Positions 35,201 to 44,013 of a stretch of DNA of 64,000 nucleotides are shown one piece after another (position 1 is the first letter of the stretch; every line of letters starts with the position of its first letter). The notes under the pieces are model-generated. The model saw nothing but the letters and a program-made list of their open reading frames with translations, searched no databases and was not told the DNA's origin. This DNA is from Methylobacter marinus A45 (GTDB lineage Bacteria > Pseudomonadota > Gammaproteobacteria > Methylococcales > Methylomonadaceae), in contig NZ_KB912877.1 in the NCBI RefSeq assembly GCF_000383855.1, positions 4,215,226 through 4,279,225 of the forward strand, given 5' to 3'. Both the position numbers and the translations under genes were made by a program.

Positions 35201-35940
35201 TTGGTGGCGCCGATGCTCACCTTGACGGTGAACGAAGCGCCATTCAGGCCCGAGAAGGCGTCGCCGCTGTCGATGAACAGCTGTCCCTGTCCGGGGTTTG
35301 CCAGTTGCCAGTCCGGGAAACGCATTTCCATCGCTGTCGGGTGCGGATCGCCCTCGGCGTCGAAAACGCTGTAGGCATGCCTGATCTTGCGGTCGTTCAG
35401 GTCGCCCAGTTCGGGGTCCGCTTCCAGTTCCAGCAAGACCTCGTACAGACCTTGCGGCTCGACTCGTTTGGGATGCAGCGCTGCGTCGGGTTTCTGATAG
35501 GAAAGCTGCAGTTGATCGTTCTGGCACCAGGCGTAATAGCTGAAGCCGCAGGCGCAATCCTTGCAGAACACCCAGGCATTGCGTACGGGCTCAAGGTCGA
35601 TCAGCAGGCGGCGGAAATCGTCCGGCGTCAGCGGATTGACCGTCAGGATGTCGCGCGCGGTGAAAAAGGCCTGATCCGGGAAGGGCGTTTTGGCGTCTGC
35701 AAGCGGCGAGGCGGGCGTCAGCAGGTCGGTGATAGACCAGCCGCTGCGGTAGGCCAGATCGGTAATGGCGTAACACAGGTTTTCGAGAATAGTGATGCCG
35801 GGGTCGTGAGTGTTGTAGTCCGTCCATAAACGGCTGCCCATCTGTTCGATAAAGCCGATGCCTTCGCGCCGGAGACGGTAGTAATCCTCGGCGGCTTTCA
35901 GTTCGGGCTGTTTGGGCAGGCTATCGGGTATCTTGTTCAT
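32206..35940 (-). CDS. eCIS baseplate J-like protein 2 (Afp12-like)
   Basis: A 1244-residue protein. Near the N-terminus WTDYNTHDPGITILENLCYA and ITDLAYRSG form the baseplate-wedge signature (DPGxTxLE...DLxYR) of gp6/J-type and Afp11/12 proteins. The middle has further J-like blocks, including FGEYALLLSRSQGQAA. The rear (about residues 960-1240) contains Cys-rich segments such as CVSGGCGTCGDEDPYSF, unusual for this family and possibly metal- or disulfide-binding. Its start overlaps the previous gene by 4 bases. Baseplate assignment firm; exact Afp number inferred from gene order. Confidence 0.8.
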   Translation of the reverse strand: MNKIPDSLPKQPELKAAEDYYRLRREGIGFIEQMGSRLWTDYNTHDPGITILENLCYAITDLAYRSGWSITDLLTPASPLADAKTPFPDQAFFTARDILTVNPLTPDDFRRLLIDLEPVRNAWVFCKDCACGFSYYAWCQNDQLQLSYQKPDAALHPKRVEPQGLYEVLLELEADPELGDLNDRKIRHAYSVFDAEGDPHPTAMEMRFPDWQLANPGQGQLFIDSGDAFSGLNGASFTVKVSIGATKTYDVLTDPLLDDAGRDKYLRDHWRQVWYVRFELELLPGGEKISIGPAALRVFGDVAAKNQATAAGIKALFEDTTPTGFIQRYRNKLIGTQAAVGAARDALQKHRNLDEDYCRIRLVDIEDVSVCADVETKPDADIERIQAEIWLAVERYFNPPVPFYSLQELLADGTPVEDIFNGPELSNGFIKKADLEASGLKTVLRVSDLINSLMDIDGVIAVNNLLLSKYDAEGNVVKGAADPGWASDGSPVFDSDKISAAWLLYISPLHQPRFHRELSRFLFFKNGLPFAPRQDEAYDTLIQLRGEMERPKIKNTLNDLPIPEGTFRDPEACFPLQYGFPLTYGIGPEGLPSHASGQRKAQARQLKAYLLVFEQFIANALAQIAHTADLFSLDPATDRTYFFKTFSESVIKGYDELTDGLGTAELEAMTETKPEFHERRNRFLDHLMARFGEQFGEYALLLSRSQGQAAQDHLIKDKLAFLTAYPGISHDRGKAFNYTLPVSQDNPAGIKKRVSLLLGFPDLVFSMDAGEPAGSLYTITYQLVDAQQHSWFAGSLVVDAGDDEDAKRQAWQELLAAMSNPAAYDIAPEAAGYLLKLKDADDNPLGQSDPLASESEAEALKTELLGWSANERAIVVEHLLLRPKFPGDALYPACVSGGCGTCGDEDPYSFRLTWVMPGWTAPHNDNMDLRGFADRTIRRETPAHLLAKICWVGNDGFTADPCDPIVGNVAELLSAASASADEEQACGCATALYQRFSDAFRLWYQDKILRNFQPDELKAELQTLFDTLDANGLDCAIVIDEALWQQIAALMLDYFQPIALTGWQFERFENAWRQWLEANARIDWTEERLPEQLHAILSANLLSASAADLCRCSAGILSAYGTAFYQWMSGNVQQGRDFGDLTDFQPITISLREEGDAQAPAFCADATFRTGTAAAIQTLLDERYAGYREVSFRLWQVVNLLAGLRNVYPDATLHDCDDGSDQNPVRLGSTALGSLHARQPAQTL

Positions 35941-38900
35941 ACGGATTCACACGGACAGGTGCTGTCGGCCGTTGTTTGCTGGGCGGGATTAATGACTTCG
36001 ATCGCGTGATGCCTGGCTGAAACCAGTATGGATACCGCTTTCGAGCCTTCTATTTCAGTCACGTCCTGATCGACGACCTCGATTTTCTGGCCGTTGCCGT
36101 CGAGCTTTGTGTAGGTATGGGACAGTCTGAAATCGGTGACGTAATCCACATACGGCTGTTCTTCCACAAAGTTGATCAGCACGGATTGATAAACCTTGCC
36201 GCCGAACGTCGGGCTGCCGCCGCCCGGGAAAGCCCAGGGCGAGAGGAAGCGGGTGATGGCTTCGTCGAGCTTGGCGGCATGGAACGTTTCGTCGAAGCCG
36301 GTGTGGAAGCGCACCTTGAACTGCGCGCCGACTTCCTCGAACAGCGGATTTTTGACATGCAGTTTGACGAAGCAGGAAAGACGCGGCTGCAGGAATGCCT
36401 TGATGGCCTCCAGCAGTCCCAGGCTGGTATAGGGCCGCAGCGGATCGCGCAGGTTATGGAATTGCTGGTTCGGCACGGTGACGATAGTGACGTGTCCCGG
36501 CGCCAGCTCCTGGTAGATGCCGCCGTCTTCATCGGGTTCGTAATGCGTATGGTTCAGGCATTTGGCCTGGTAAATCTGCGGAAAGGCTTCCAGCAGCAGA
36601 TGTTCGTAGTCCCAAAGCGCGATGGCCCGGTCTTTGTGCCGCAGATGCTCGCTGACTCGGGTATAAAAGGCGTCGGGCTGCTCGGCGCCTTTGCCGCCGA
36701 ACCCTGGAAACGGCTGGCTGACGCTTTTGACGGCGGCGTGGGGCGTGTCCAGTTTGCTGATGGTGCCTGCCGGCAGGGTTTGGGCGGCAAAGGCCGGATC
36801 GTTGCCGTTGTCTTTGAAGGTGGCGCTCAGGCCCTGCGCCGCGACCATCTGCAGGCGGCATACCGCATCGCTTTCCGCGGCGACGGCGGCCCTGATCCAA
36901 TGTTGCCCGGCCGGCAGCAGGGTATTGGCTGATGAAGCGTCATCCGGCACCGAGAAAGTGATGATGCCGGAATTCAAAAGTCCGGACGTGCCGTCCTGTA
37001 CAGTGTTTTCGGGAAAGCCGACCCATTCGTTGTCGCGCAGATAACTCCAGTGGATATGCGGCTGCGGTTTGACCGATACCGGATCGGCCGTGCCGTCGGC
37101 CACCTGGAAGAACAGCGCCAGATTCTGCGGCGGCCGCAGGTCGGCGATGCCGATATAGCATTCGGCCTCATGCTGGACGGGGTGATTGGCCGGCAGTTTT
37201 TTATCGAAGCCGTTGCCGCCGGCGCTGTTCAGATGCCTGAACTGCGGCAGTAAATAGAGAGACGGATCGGGGGCGCCGCTCGTCAGAAACGGGTGCTGCT
37301 CGGCGTGGCCGAACGGGGCCAGATGAAAGAAACGGCCCGGTCGCGCGTCGAAATCGGTTTGCTGGCCGCTGCCGGTCAGCAGGGTTTGCGTCGCCGTGTA
37401 GTCCAGCGTCAGTTCGGTAATGAACGGGCCGGCAGGCGGGACGGGTTTGGGATTGGGGGTGACTTGATTGATGACATTGTCTATGTAAGTGGCCAGGGCC
37501 TGTTCATACAAGCTCTGGCCAAAATCGCCGGAGAGTTTCAGGCGCACATAGCCATGCCGGGACGCCGTGTTGAACATCGCCTGTTCCGACAGATCAGGTT
37601 TGTCCACATACGGTTTTACCTCGCTGGCAACGCCGCTCAGCAGTTCAAATTCGGTTTCGTCGATATCAAAAGACAGCGTTTCCACGGCTGACCATTGGCC
37701 GTTCTGCAAAAAGTCCACGCCGATTTTGATCGTGGCGCCGGGGTAGGGAGCAGGCGCGGTTTGCCAGTCTATGTTTAGCGTGCAGGATGACAGTTGCTTC
37801 TGGAAGCCTTCCCTGGAGCCGATCACCAGGCTGCTGTGAGTCGCGGGCGATGCGCCGAACGGCTGAAACGGCTTGGACGTGTCGACCGGGCCGAAGTCGT
37901 TGGCAACCGCCAGGGTTTTCAGGCCGATGACCTCGACGTCCAGATCGATTTTTTGCACACGGACGGATTCAAGTCCGGCATAAAGAAAATCGCTGTTTTC
38001 GTTGTGTGTCAGTTTCAGCAGCAGCACCGGCAGATCGGTCCCGAAACCGTAGCCATGCGTTTTGGCCGAATAAGGCACGACGGACGGATCGGCGCCGCCC
38101 AGGCGGACTGTCAGCAGCAACTGGCCGTTGGCAGGCGAGGCGAATTTGGTTACTTCGGCCTGAAACCAGCCTTTTTCGCTGCTGACGAAACAGGCGACGT
38201 CCGCTTTATGATCGGTGTCCAGGGTGCCGGCCGGGTCGATGGCGAAGCGCAGCGTGATGGTCCTCACGCCTTCGGCCAGCATTAAGTGGTGCGAAGCCAC
38301 GGCAAAGCCGATTTCGGCTCCGGGCATTCTGATTTCGGCCAGTTCGCCCTGGCTGTACAGCTTGTTAAAGAAGGGCTGCCAGGACTGATCGGCGGATGTG
38401 AGCTTTGCGCCCAGGCCGTCGTCTGAATTGGCGACCGGCGAGGCGAACAGGCGGCCGCTCTGGTAGGGCAGACTGTCATGCTGGGCGTTGGCATGCCGAT
38501 AGACGGTTTTCAGCGCGGTGATTTTGCCCCGGTTGGCGACAAACGTCCGGTCATTGGCATAGAAGACATCGATGCCCGAATCGTCCTTGCCCGCTTTAAA
38601 CAGCGCGTCTGCGGCTATTTCGTGGCTATCCGCCTGTCTGGCCAGTTCCACCAGAAGATGGACATGGCCGGGTTCGGCCGGTTTTTCCTTCAGGCGCAGG
38701 ATCTGCCGGTAATAAAAATCCAGATGGCGCGCCGTCAGGGTATTGGTTTCCGCGCGGACATAGTCGAATAACCGCAGAAAGGCCAGGAACAGGGCGTAGT
38801 GCGGTTCGTGATCGTCGCGGCCGGTCAGGGTCTGCTGCAAGGCCTGTCTGGCCTCCGCGACCGTGCGGACATAGACTTTCAGGAACTGGTCAAAGACGGA

Positions 38901-39659
38901 CTTGAAGAGATTGTGCGTGGCGATGTGATTGATGCGTTCAAAAACGCCGGCGCCGCTGCCGTAAACCGAACTGTCCGGGACAATGCTCGACAGGTAGGCG
39001 TTCCAGTCGGAGTCGGAGGTCGTTATCCAGTCTGCGGAAAACTCATAGTGGTAAATGCCGGTGAAATCCGTTGTCGGCGCGCCTAACAGAACCATGTCGG
39101 GGTGGGCGCCTGCAAAATCGGTATCGGACTTGGGAAAGGCTTCGTGGTAGGCGATCAGCCTTTTCAACTCCGGCGCCAGCTGGTTTCGGATCAGGTTGCG
39201 CAAGGTGTGCTTCAGCGGGATTTCGGGCGCCAGCTCTTCCTTCAACTGTTCCAGTTGTCTGGCGAGCGTGCCGATTATGCTGAACAGATAGCCCAGGCGT
39301 TGTTTCAGTTCGGTTTCCTTGTCAGGCGCGTCGTTGCCGAGATTGTTCAAAAAGTCGAAAGAGGCCTTGACGCTGCTTTTGTAATAATCGATGTCCTGTA
39401 CCGCGGCAATCGCCAGTTGCACCGAGGCATCGCGGCTGAAAAAGGGCGCCCAGTCGCCGGTCGCGACGTTATTGAGGTCATAAAACTTCAAATGTCCGGC
39501 ATAGGCTTTTGCAAACACCAGCGCATGTTCGAGCTTTCTTTCATCGCTCGGCGCGTAAGCGGGATTCAAGGGCGCGGGAAAGCGCTGATCCTGGCGAGTG
39601 CCTTCGTGGACCAGTTTCAAGGGATCGGTGTTTTGCTTGCAGTTGCCTGAATTCGCCAT
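35937..39659 (-). CDS. eCIS baseplate J-like protein 1 (Afp11-like)
   Basis: A 1240-residue protein. The N-terminal third is helical (LRNLIRNQLAPELKRLI, TARHLDFYYRQILRLKEKPA). The C-terminal third has J-like blocks: FYTRVSEHLRHKDRAIALWD, YEHLLLEAFPQIYQAKC, GHVTIVTVPNQQ and LLEAIKAFLQPRLSCFVKLH. Large J-like proteins with the FYYRQIL segment are typical of eCIS baseplates in Bacteroidetes-like and related systems. It starts 2 bases after the gp25-like gene and overlaps its successor, as in other eCIS operons. Confidence 0.78.
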   Translation of the reverse strand: MANSGNCKQNTDPLKLVHEGTRQDQRFPAPLNPAYAPSDERKLEHALVFAKAYAGHLKFYDLNNVATGDWAPFFSRDASVQLAIAAVQDIDYYKSSVKASFDFLNNLGNDAPDKETELKQRLGYLFSIIGTLARQLEQLKEELAPEIPLKHTLRNLIRNQLAPELKRLIAYHEAFPKSDTDFAGAHPDMVLLGAPTTDFTGIYHYEFSADWITTSDSDWNAYLSSIVPDSSVYGSGAGVFERINHIATHNLFKSVFDQFLKVYVRTVAEARQALQQTLTGRDDHEPHYALFLAFLRLFDYVRAETNTLTARHLDFYYRQILRLKEKPAEPGHVHLLVELARQADSHEIAADALFKAGKDDSGIDVFYANDRTFVANRGKITALKTVYRHANAQHDSLPYQSGRLFASPVANSDDGLGAKLTSADQSWQPFFNKLYSQGELAEIRMPGAEIGFAVASHHLMLAEGVRTITLRFAIDPAGTLDTDHKADVACFVSSEKGWFQAEVTKFASPANGQLLLTVRLGGADPSVVPYSAKTHGYGFGTDLPVLLLKLTHNENSDFLYAGLESVRVQKIDLDVEVIGLKTLAVANDFGPVDTSKPFQPFGASPATHSSLVIGSREGFQKQLSSCTLNIDWQTAPAPYPGATIKIGVDFLQNGQWSAVETLSFDIDETEFELLSGVASEVKPYVDKPDLSEQAMFNTASRHGYVRLKLSGDFGQSLYEQALATYIDNVINQVTPNPKPVPPAGPFITELTLDYTATQTLLTGSGQQTDFDARPGRFFHLAPFGHAEQHPFLTSGAPDPSLYLLPQFRHLNSAGGNGFDKKLPANHPVQHEAECYIGIADLRPPQNLALFFQVADGTADPVSVKPQPHIHWSYLRDNEWVGFPENTVQDGTSGLLNSGIITFSVPDDASSANTLLPAGQHWIRAAVAAESDAVCRLQMVAAQGLSATFKDNGNDPAFAAQTLPAGTISKLDTPHAAVKSVSQPFPGFGGKGAEQPDAFYTRVSEHLRHKDRAIALWDYEHLLLEAFPQIYQAKCLNHTHYEPDEDGGIYQELAPGHVTIVTVPNQQFHNLRDPLRPYTSLGLLEAIKAFLQPRLSCFVKLHVKNPLFEEVGAQFKVRFHTGFDETFHAAKLDEAITRFLSPWAFPGGGSPTFGGKVYQSVLINFVEEQPYVDYVTDFRLSHTYTKLDGNGQKIEVVDQDVTEIEGSKAVSILVSARHHAIEVINPAQQTTADSTCPCESV

Positions 39660-39661
39660 GA

Positions 39662-40114
39662 TTAAACGCCCTCAGGCAAAAGGTTGACGGTTGTAGCGAG
39701 GTTAATGTCGGTGCCCTCCAGTTTGTAGTAGGGGTAGACGAAGTTGAATCTCGAATTGGTGGCTTTCACCCGGTAAACGATGTCTATCAGCACCACGCCT
39801 TCCCGCTCCCGGCTGTCATTGAGCTGCACTTTTTCCAAGTGGATGCGCGGTTCGTGATACAAGATGGCCGATGCGATCTTGTCGGCCATCAGCGTTTTCA
39901 TGCGCGTATCCAGATTCTCAAACAACAATTCGTCCAGATTGCAGCCGTACTGCGGCAGCATGATCCGCTCGCCCGGTCTCGTGCCGAGCAGTACTTCCAG
40001 ACTGGAGGCGATATCGGATTCCTGCTCCAGCATCTCGACCCGGGCGCTGCCGGCATCGAAGGAGGGAGGGAAGGACCAGCCGCGGCCGAGAAAGGGACGA
40101 TCCATATCAGCCAC
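39662..40114 (-). CDS. eCIS gp25-like baseplate wedge protein (Afp9-like)
   Basis: A 150-residue protein of the GPW/gp25 family: FLGRGWSFPPSF, VEMLEQESDIASSLEVLLGT, RPGERIMLPQYGCNLDELLF and a C-terminal IVYRVKATNSRFNFVYPYY. The glutamate in GTRPGER and the final strand pattern are typical. gp25 nucleates the sheath at the baseplate in phages and T6SS. Overlaps the PAAR gene by 8 bases. Confidence 0.9.
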   Translation of the reverse strand: MADMDRPFLGRGWSFPPSFDAGSARVEMLEQESDIASSLEVLLGTRPGERIMLPQYGCNLDELLFENLDTRMKTLMADKIASAILYHEPRIHLEKVQLNDSREREGVVLIDIVYRVKATNSRFNFVYPYYKLEGTDINLATTVNLLPEGV

Positions 40115-40376
40115 CGATTAACACAGTCAATGCGCCGGGCGGCAGGATTGCGCCGCCGCCGGCGGTCAGGTCGCCGATTCTGGCCGCCGGCAGGCCGTTG
40201 ATCTGAACGGTTGCCGAACCTTTGATGACGGCATCGGCTCCGCAGTTGTCGCCCAGGCGCGCCGCCGGAAGTCCGCCGATGAACACAGTGGCCGCTCCGG
40301 GCGGCAGGATCGGCATGGGAACGCCGGAGGTCGCGGTGCTGGTAATCAGGTCGGTTACGCGTGCTGCAGGGGGCAT
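40107..40376 (-). CDS. PAAR-domain tip protein (Afp10-like)
   Basis: An 89-residue single PAAR domain: a start of PPAARVTDL followed by two GLPAARIGD-type loops (VFIGGLPAARLGDNCG, INGLPAARIGD), giving a sharp beta-cone that caps the VgrG-like spike. It has no effector extension. It lies directly downstream of the spike gene and overlaps the gp25-like gene. Confidence 0.92.
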   Translation of the reverse strand: MPPAARVTDLITSTATSGVPMPILPPGAATVFIGGLPAARLGDNCGADAVIKGSATVQINGLPAARIGDLTAGGGAILPPGALTVLIGG

Positions 40377-40391
40377 TTTGATGGCTCCGGG

Positions 40392-42161
40392 TCAGTTGAT
40401 TTGAACGATGCCGCCCTGGATGACCGTGGTGGCACTGCCTTTCAGGGTGGTGCTGGCGCCCGAAATTTCGGCGCTGCCGCTGCCTGATGCCTTGAAGGCG
40501 GTCTGGGCTTTCAGTTCGGTGTTCATGCCTTCGATCTTTATATCCTTGGCGGCTTTCAGGATCAGGTCTTTGGTGCTTTCGATTTTGATGCCGCTGTCGT
40601 CGAGGGTGATTTTGTTGCCGTTCTGGTCTTCCAGGGTGATGCCCTTGTCTTCTTCGGACAGCCGCATCCGGTTGCCGCCGGGCGTTTCCAGCGTGACGAT
40701 CTTTTTTTCGTCATCAAAGGTGAATGTCAACTTTTCACGGCTGACATAGCCTTTCCGGTGATTGTCATCCTTGGCCGGTTCCGGCGCGGGCTTGGCGCTG
40801 CTGTGGCACATGCCCAGAATGACCGGGTAGCGGGGATCATCGCTGAGAAAGCCGACGATCACTTCATCGCCGATTTCAGGGCGGAAAAACGTGCCGCGTT
40901 CCTTGCCGGCGTCCAGCGTCGCGACGCGCGCCCAGACGCCTTCCTCGGCGGTGCTGATCAGGGGCAGCCTCACCTTGATGCGGTCTTCGCCTTCGGGGTC
41001 TTCCAGCACGGTCACGATGCCGGTCTGCAGACCGCTGACGGCCGGCAGCAGTCCCGCGGCCGGCAAGGGACGCAGGTTGTAGGTTTCGGCGAACGGTTCG
41101 GTGCTCAGGCCCAGCTGGACATCGGTTTCCCAATTGCCCTTGGCGAAGCTGTGGCGGACGCCGGATACATACAGTTCGCCTTCGAAGCGTTCGCCGATCC
41201 CGCTCACCTGAATGATCCTGTCCGGCAGGGCGCCGGCGAAGCCCTGGAATTTCGCCCTTCCCCGCACTTTGGCCAGACGCTCTCTCAGCAGCCGGCCGTC
41301 GGCCCAGGCCTGTAATTCGGGCTGGCTCAGTTTGCCCCCGTGCCTGATGGTTTGAGGGTCACCGCCGATCACATCGGCGAGGCCGGCATATTCGAGATTG
41401 CCGCCGCCGGTGATGGCGGGTTCTTTCGCTTCCGCGGTCAGCAGTTCCTGATCGCTTGCGTTCCAGCTCTGGGCGGTGATGCCCTTGCTTTGCCAGCGGG
41501 CGTCGATTTCGGCGTCGAGTTCCAGCAGTGTGGAACCGTATTGAACGGTAAGTATGGAGGATTCGGAAGCGGCGGGCGGCGCCACGGTAATCCTGCCGTC
41601 CTCAACCTTGACGATCAGGCCGTTGGCTTCGGCGCGGCATAGCAGGAAATCCCAGTCGCTGGCATCGTACTGCACCACTTCTTTCAGCGCCGCCGGTGTG
41701 GCGGCGATGTCTTTCTGCAAGCCGTAACGGCCGATAAGGTCTTCCATGATGTCGCTGTCCTTCCGGTCGGCATAATAGCGGCTGTGAACGCCGTGGGTCA
41801 TTTTTACCGCTTCATCGCGGCATTCCACGATCAGCTGCGCGCCGTTCTTGCGGATTTTGATGCTGTGCCTGACGATGATGCCTTTAAAGACCGGCTCGTT
41901 CTGCGAGCGGTAGCCGAGCTGGATTTCAATTTTCCTGCCCGGAATGAAATGGTCGGTGTTGCTGGCCTTGAACGTCGCCTTGGCGGCTTCGCCATCCTGT
42001 AAATGAAGGGTGGCGGTGGGAATCCTGTTCAATTCCCGGCTCACGTAAATCGACAGCACATGGAATTCGCCGGAGATCTGCGCGCCGTCGATGAGTATGG
42101 CATGGGTGCAGACGTCGGGTGTTGCCGGGGTAGGGATGGTCGATTCGTTGTTCATGGCCAT
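40392..42161 (-). CDS. VgrG-like spike protein (Afp8-like)
   Basis: A 589-residue spike. The N-terminal gp27-like hub contains LQDGEAAKATF, IEIQLGYRSQNEPVFKGIIV and YDASDWDFLLCRAEANGLIV. An OB-fold gp5-like part has GVWARVATLDAGKERGTFF and PEIGDEVIVGFLSDDPRYPV. A C-terminal beta-prism follows with repeats GNRMRLSEEDKGITLEDQNG and GNKITLDDSGIKIES. The same order is found in Afp8/PVC8 and T6SS VgrG. It sits between the LysM protein and PAAR genes. Confidence 0.93.
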   Translation of the reverse strand: MAMNNESTIPTPATPDVCTHAILIDGAQISGEFHVLSIYVSRELNRIPTATLHLQDGEAAKATFKASNTDHFIPGRKIEIQLGYRSQNEPVFKGIIVRHSIKIRKNGAQLIVECRDEAVKMTHGVHSRYYADRKDSDIMEDLIGRYGLQKDIAATPAALKEVVQYDASDWDFLLCRAEANGLIVKVEDGRITVAPPAASESSILTVQYGSTLLELDAEIDARWQSKGITAQSWNASDQELLTAEAKEPAITGGGNLEYAGLADVIGGDPQTIRHGGKLSQPELQAWADGRLLRERLAKVRGRAKFQGFAGALPDRIIQVSGIGERFEGELYVSGVRHSFAKGNWETDVQLGLSTEPFAETYNLRPLPAAGLLPAVSGLQTGIVTVLEDPEGEDRIKVRLPLISTAEEGVWARVATLDAGKERGTFFRPEIGDEVIVGFLSDDPRYPVILGMCHSSAKPAPEPAKDDNHRKGYVSREKLTFTFDDEKKIVTLETPGGNRMRLSEEDKGITLEDQNGNKITLDDSGIKIESTKDLILKAAKDIKIEGMNTELKAQTAFKASGSGSAEISGASTTLKGSATTVIQGGIVQIN

Positions 42162-42174
42162 TCAGCGGTCTTGG

Positions 42175-42858
42175 TTAACGCAGCGGTGGAAACACCAGGT
42201 CGGTTCCCGGGACCAGATGCCGAAAATTACCGAGGCCATTGGCTTTCGCCACCTGGAGATAATATTTCGGATCGCCGTAAATCCGCTGGCACATCAGCGG
42301 CAGGGTGTCGCCGGCCTTGACCTTGCGCACGTGGGTCAGATCGGGTGAGCTTTTGTCCTCCTGCAGGGCGCGTTTTTTCTCTTCAATGCTGCCTTTGAAC
42401 CTGACCTTGGCAACGGCGCGTATCGGCTGGCCGTTGGGGTTGAACAGCTTGTAGTTGATGCTGAGTTCGACAGCCCGGCCTTTGAAAATCAGATTCCCCC
42501 AGACCAGCTTCAGGTGATAAGGCTCGTGGGATGACCCCTGATAGCCCGTCAGCATCTGCCGGAAATGATTGACATCATCGAATACGCCGTCGGGATTGGG
42601 CTTGCCGTCGATGATGCCGGTATTGTCGAACAGGAACTCGAAGGAGAGTTCTTCCGGCATGGTATATTCGAATTTCGCCTGCGCCGAGCTGGTGCCCTGG
42701 CCCTGTCCGTCCGACGTTTTGACCTTGTAGTCCAGCGTGTAGGTTTCCGGGTTGATCAGGGCTTCGAATTTGTCTTTGGCTTCCGGCTGACCGCCGTTTT
42801 CGGCGTCTTCGGACGTTTCGAAAGCCAGGATGAGCATCTTTTCCAGTTTGCCAGTCAT
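42175..42858 (-). CDS. LysM-containing baseplate hub protein (Afp7-like)
   Basis: A 227-residue protein opening MTGKLEKMLILAFE and continuing with INPETYTLDYKVKTSDGQG, LSFEFLFDNTGI and RAVELSINYKLFNPNG. The C-terminal LysM-like region is VKAGDTLPLMCQRIYGDPKY and NGLGNFRHLVPGTDLVFPP. Afp7 homologues connect the tube to the spike. The ATG at 42858 is preferred (AGGA upstream) and overlaps the DUF5908 gene stop by one base; an upstream GTG in the same frame lies inside that gene. Confidence 0.88.
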   Translation of the reverse strand: MTGKLEKMLILAFETSEDAENGGQPEAKDKFEALINPETYTLDYKVKTSDGQGQGTSSAQAKFEYTMPEELSFEFLFDNTGIIDGKPNPDGVFDDVNHFRQMLTGYQGSSHEPYHLKLVWGNLIFKGRAVELSINYKLFNPNGQPIRAVAKVRFKGSIEEKKRALQEDKSSPDLTHVRKVKAGDTLPLMCQRIYGDPKYYLQVAKANGLGNFRHLVPGTDLVFPPLR

Positions 42859-43037
42859 CAGCGTTCCTGTTTGTTTTGCAATATTTGCAGCACCTGCTCG
42901 ACGCACTCCGCGACGATGGCTTCCCTGACTTCATCGTTGTCGGCGCCGATCGCGTTTTTGCCGGCGCCGGCCGGTTTTGCGCCGGGCGACGTATCGACCG
43001 AGACGTGGATGTGCAGCTCTTTTATCTCAATGGGCAT
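42858..43037 (-). CDS. DUF5908 small eCIS protein
   Basis: A 59-residue protein found by reading the gap between tube and hub genes. It begins MPIEIKELHIHVSVDTSPGA, has a Gly-rich middle (GAGKNAIGADND) and ends in a helix with VAECVEQVLQILQNKQER. This matches the short DUF5908 family that accompanies eCIS tube genes. Stop and next start overlap by one base. Its role is not known to me; it may chaperone or initiate the tube. Confidence 0.78.
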   Translation of the reverse strand: MPIEIKELHIHVSVDTSPGAKPAGAGKNAIGADNDEVREAIVAECVEQVLQILQNKQER

Positions 43038-43073
43038 TGTCCGTTACCGGTTTGTCGATCATGGCGCCGCTCT

Positions 43074-43511
43074 CTACTGAATGGTGAAATAGCGGTAAGT
43101 CAATTCCAGCGTTTCAATGACGATTGCGCTTTCGTTGGCGTTCAGGTCGCTGACCAGCCATTTTTTCGGCACGGCGTGGGAGATTTTCCAGGTCCTGAGC
43201 GGTTCGCTTTTCTCGTTCATCAAAATCACGTTGATATCCGCCGGCTTGAAGGTGCGGTCGCGAAAGGCGTCGAGAAACCACTTCAGCACGGCCGAGTCCG
43301 TCAGCATGCCGCGCTTCAGCACCAGGTCGGCGTATTTGGTGCGGACCGGCAGCTTGTGCTCAAAGCGGTTTTCTCCGCCTTCCTTGAAGGTTTCATAGTC
43401 GTATTCCACCGACAGCCCCGACACCGACTGAAAACGCACGTCGTTCTTGTCCTGGCTGATGCCGAATTCGACTTTGTAATAAAAACCCAGCGGCGGATAG
43501 TAATCAATCAT
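43074..43511 (-). CDS. eCIS inner tube protein 2 (Afp5-like)
   Basis: A 145-residue tube-initiator homologue: MIDYYPPLGFYYKVEFGI, then VRFQSVSGLSVEYDYETFKE, LKRGMLTDSAVLKWFLDAFR and a terminal IVIETLELTYRYFT. These are tube-fold motifs (Phage_T4_gp19-like). It differs strongly from tube 1, suggesting it lies at the tube-baseplate junction. Start is 13 bases after the tube 1 gene stop. Confidence 0.9.
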   Translation of the reverse strand: MIDYYPPLGFYYKVEFGISQDKNDVRFQSVSGLSVEYDYETFKEGGENRFEHKLPVRTKYADLVLKRGMLTDSAVLKWFLDAFRDRTFKPADINVILMNEKSEPLRTWKISHAVPKKWLVSDLNANESAIVIETLELTYRYFTIQ

Positions 43512-43524
43512 CGGCCGGATTCCG

Positions 43525-43962
43525 TCAGACTTTCATCAGTTTCAGGCCTTCGTGCGCCACTTCAATGCTTTCCACGGCGATTTCGTTGGCATCCGATTTG
43601 AGATCGGGCGCGGTCACCTTGACCGGAAAGCAGCGGGTGGCCGACCACGCGGCGACCGGCACGTGCTTTTCGTTGAGCAGGCGGATGATCAGGTCGCGGC
43701 GGCCGTTGACGCGCTCGTTGGCGACGTCTTCCAGCCAGGTGTTATAGTCGAAGTCGCCTTCGAATTTACCGCGTTTCAAGGTGATATTGCTGTTCTTGAC
43801 CATGCCCGGCATGCTGATTTTGTTGAAGTCTTTGCTGTCGCTGTGCCGGTATTCGATTTTTTCCCTTTCCATGACCAGGCCGGTCACTTCGGTGAAGCTC
43901 ATTTTTGCGCCGCCCCAGTCGACCTGAAAATGAAATCGGGGAATCGGATATTCTTGTGCCAT
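43525..43962 (-). CDS. eCIS main inner tube protein (Afp1-like)
   Basis: A 145-residue tube subunit: YPIPRFHFQVDWGGAKMSFT, EVTGLVMEREKIEYRHSDSK, SNITLKRGKFEGDFDYNTW and a final IEVAHEGLKLMKV. The pattern matches Hcp/gp19-type tube proteins of eCIS. It lies 51 bases after the sheath gene with an AAGGATAAC ribosome-binding site. Confidence 0.92.
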   Translation of the reverse strand: MAQEYPIPRFHFQVDWGGAKMSFTEVTGLVMEREKIEYRHSDSKDFNKISMPGMVKNSNITLKRGKFEGDFDYNTWLEDVANERVNGRRDLIIRLLNEKHVPVAAWSATRCFPVKVTAPDLKSDANEIAVESIEVAHEGLKLMKV

Positions 43963-44013
43963 GATGGTTATCCTTGTTATTTAATGAAAGAATGGATCGT
44001 TCCGGTGCATTGC

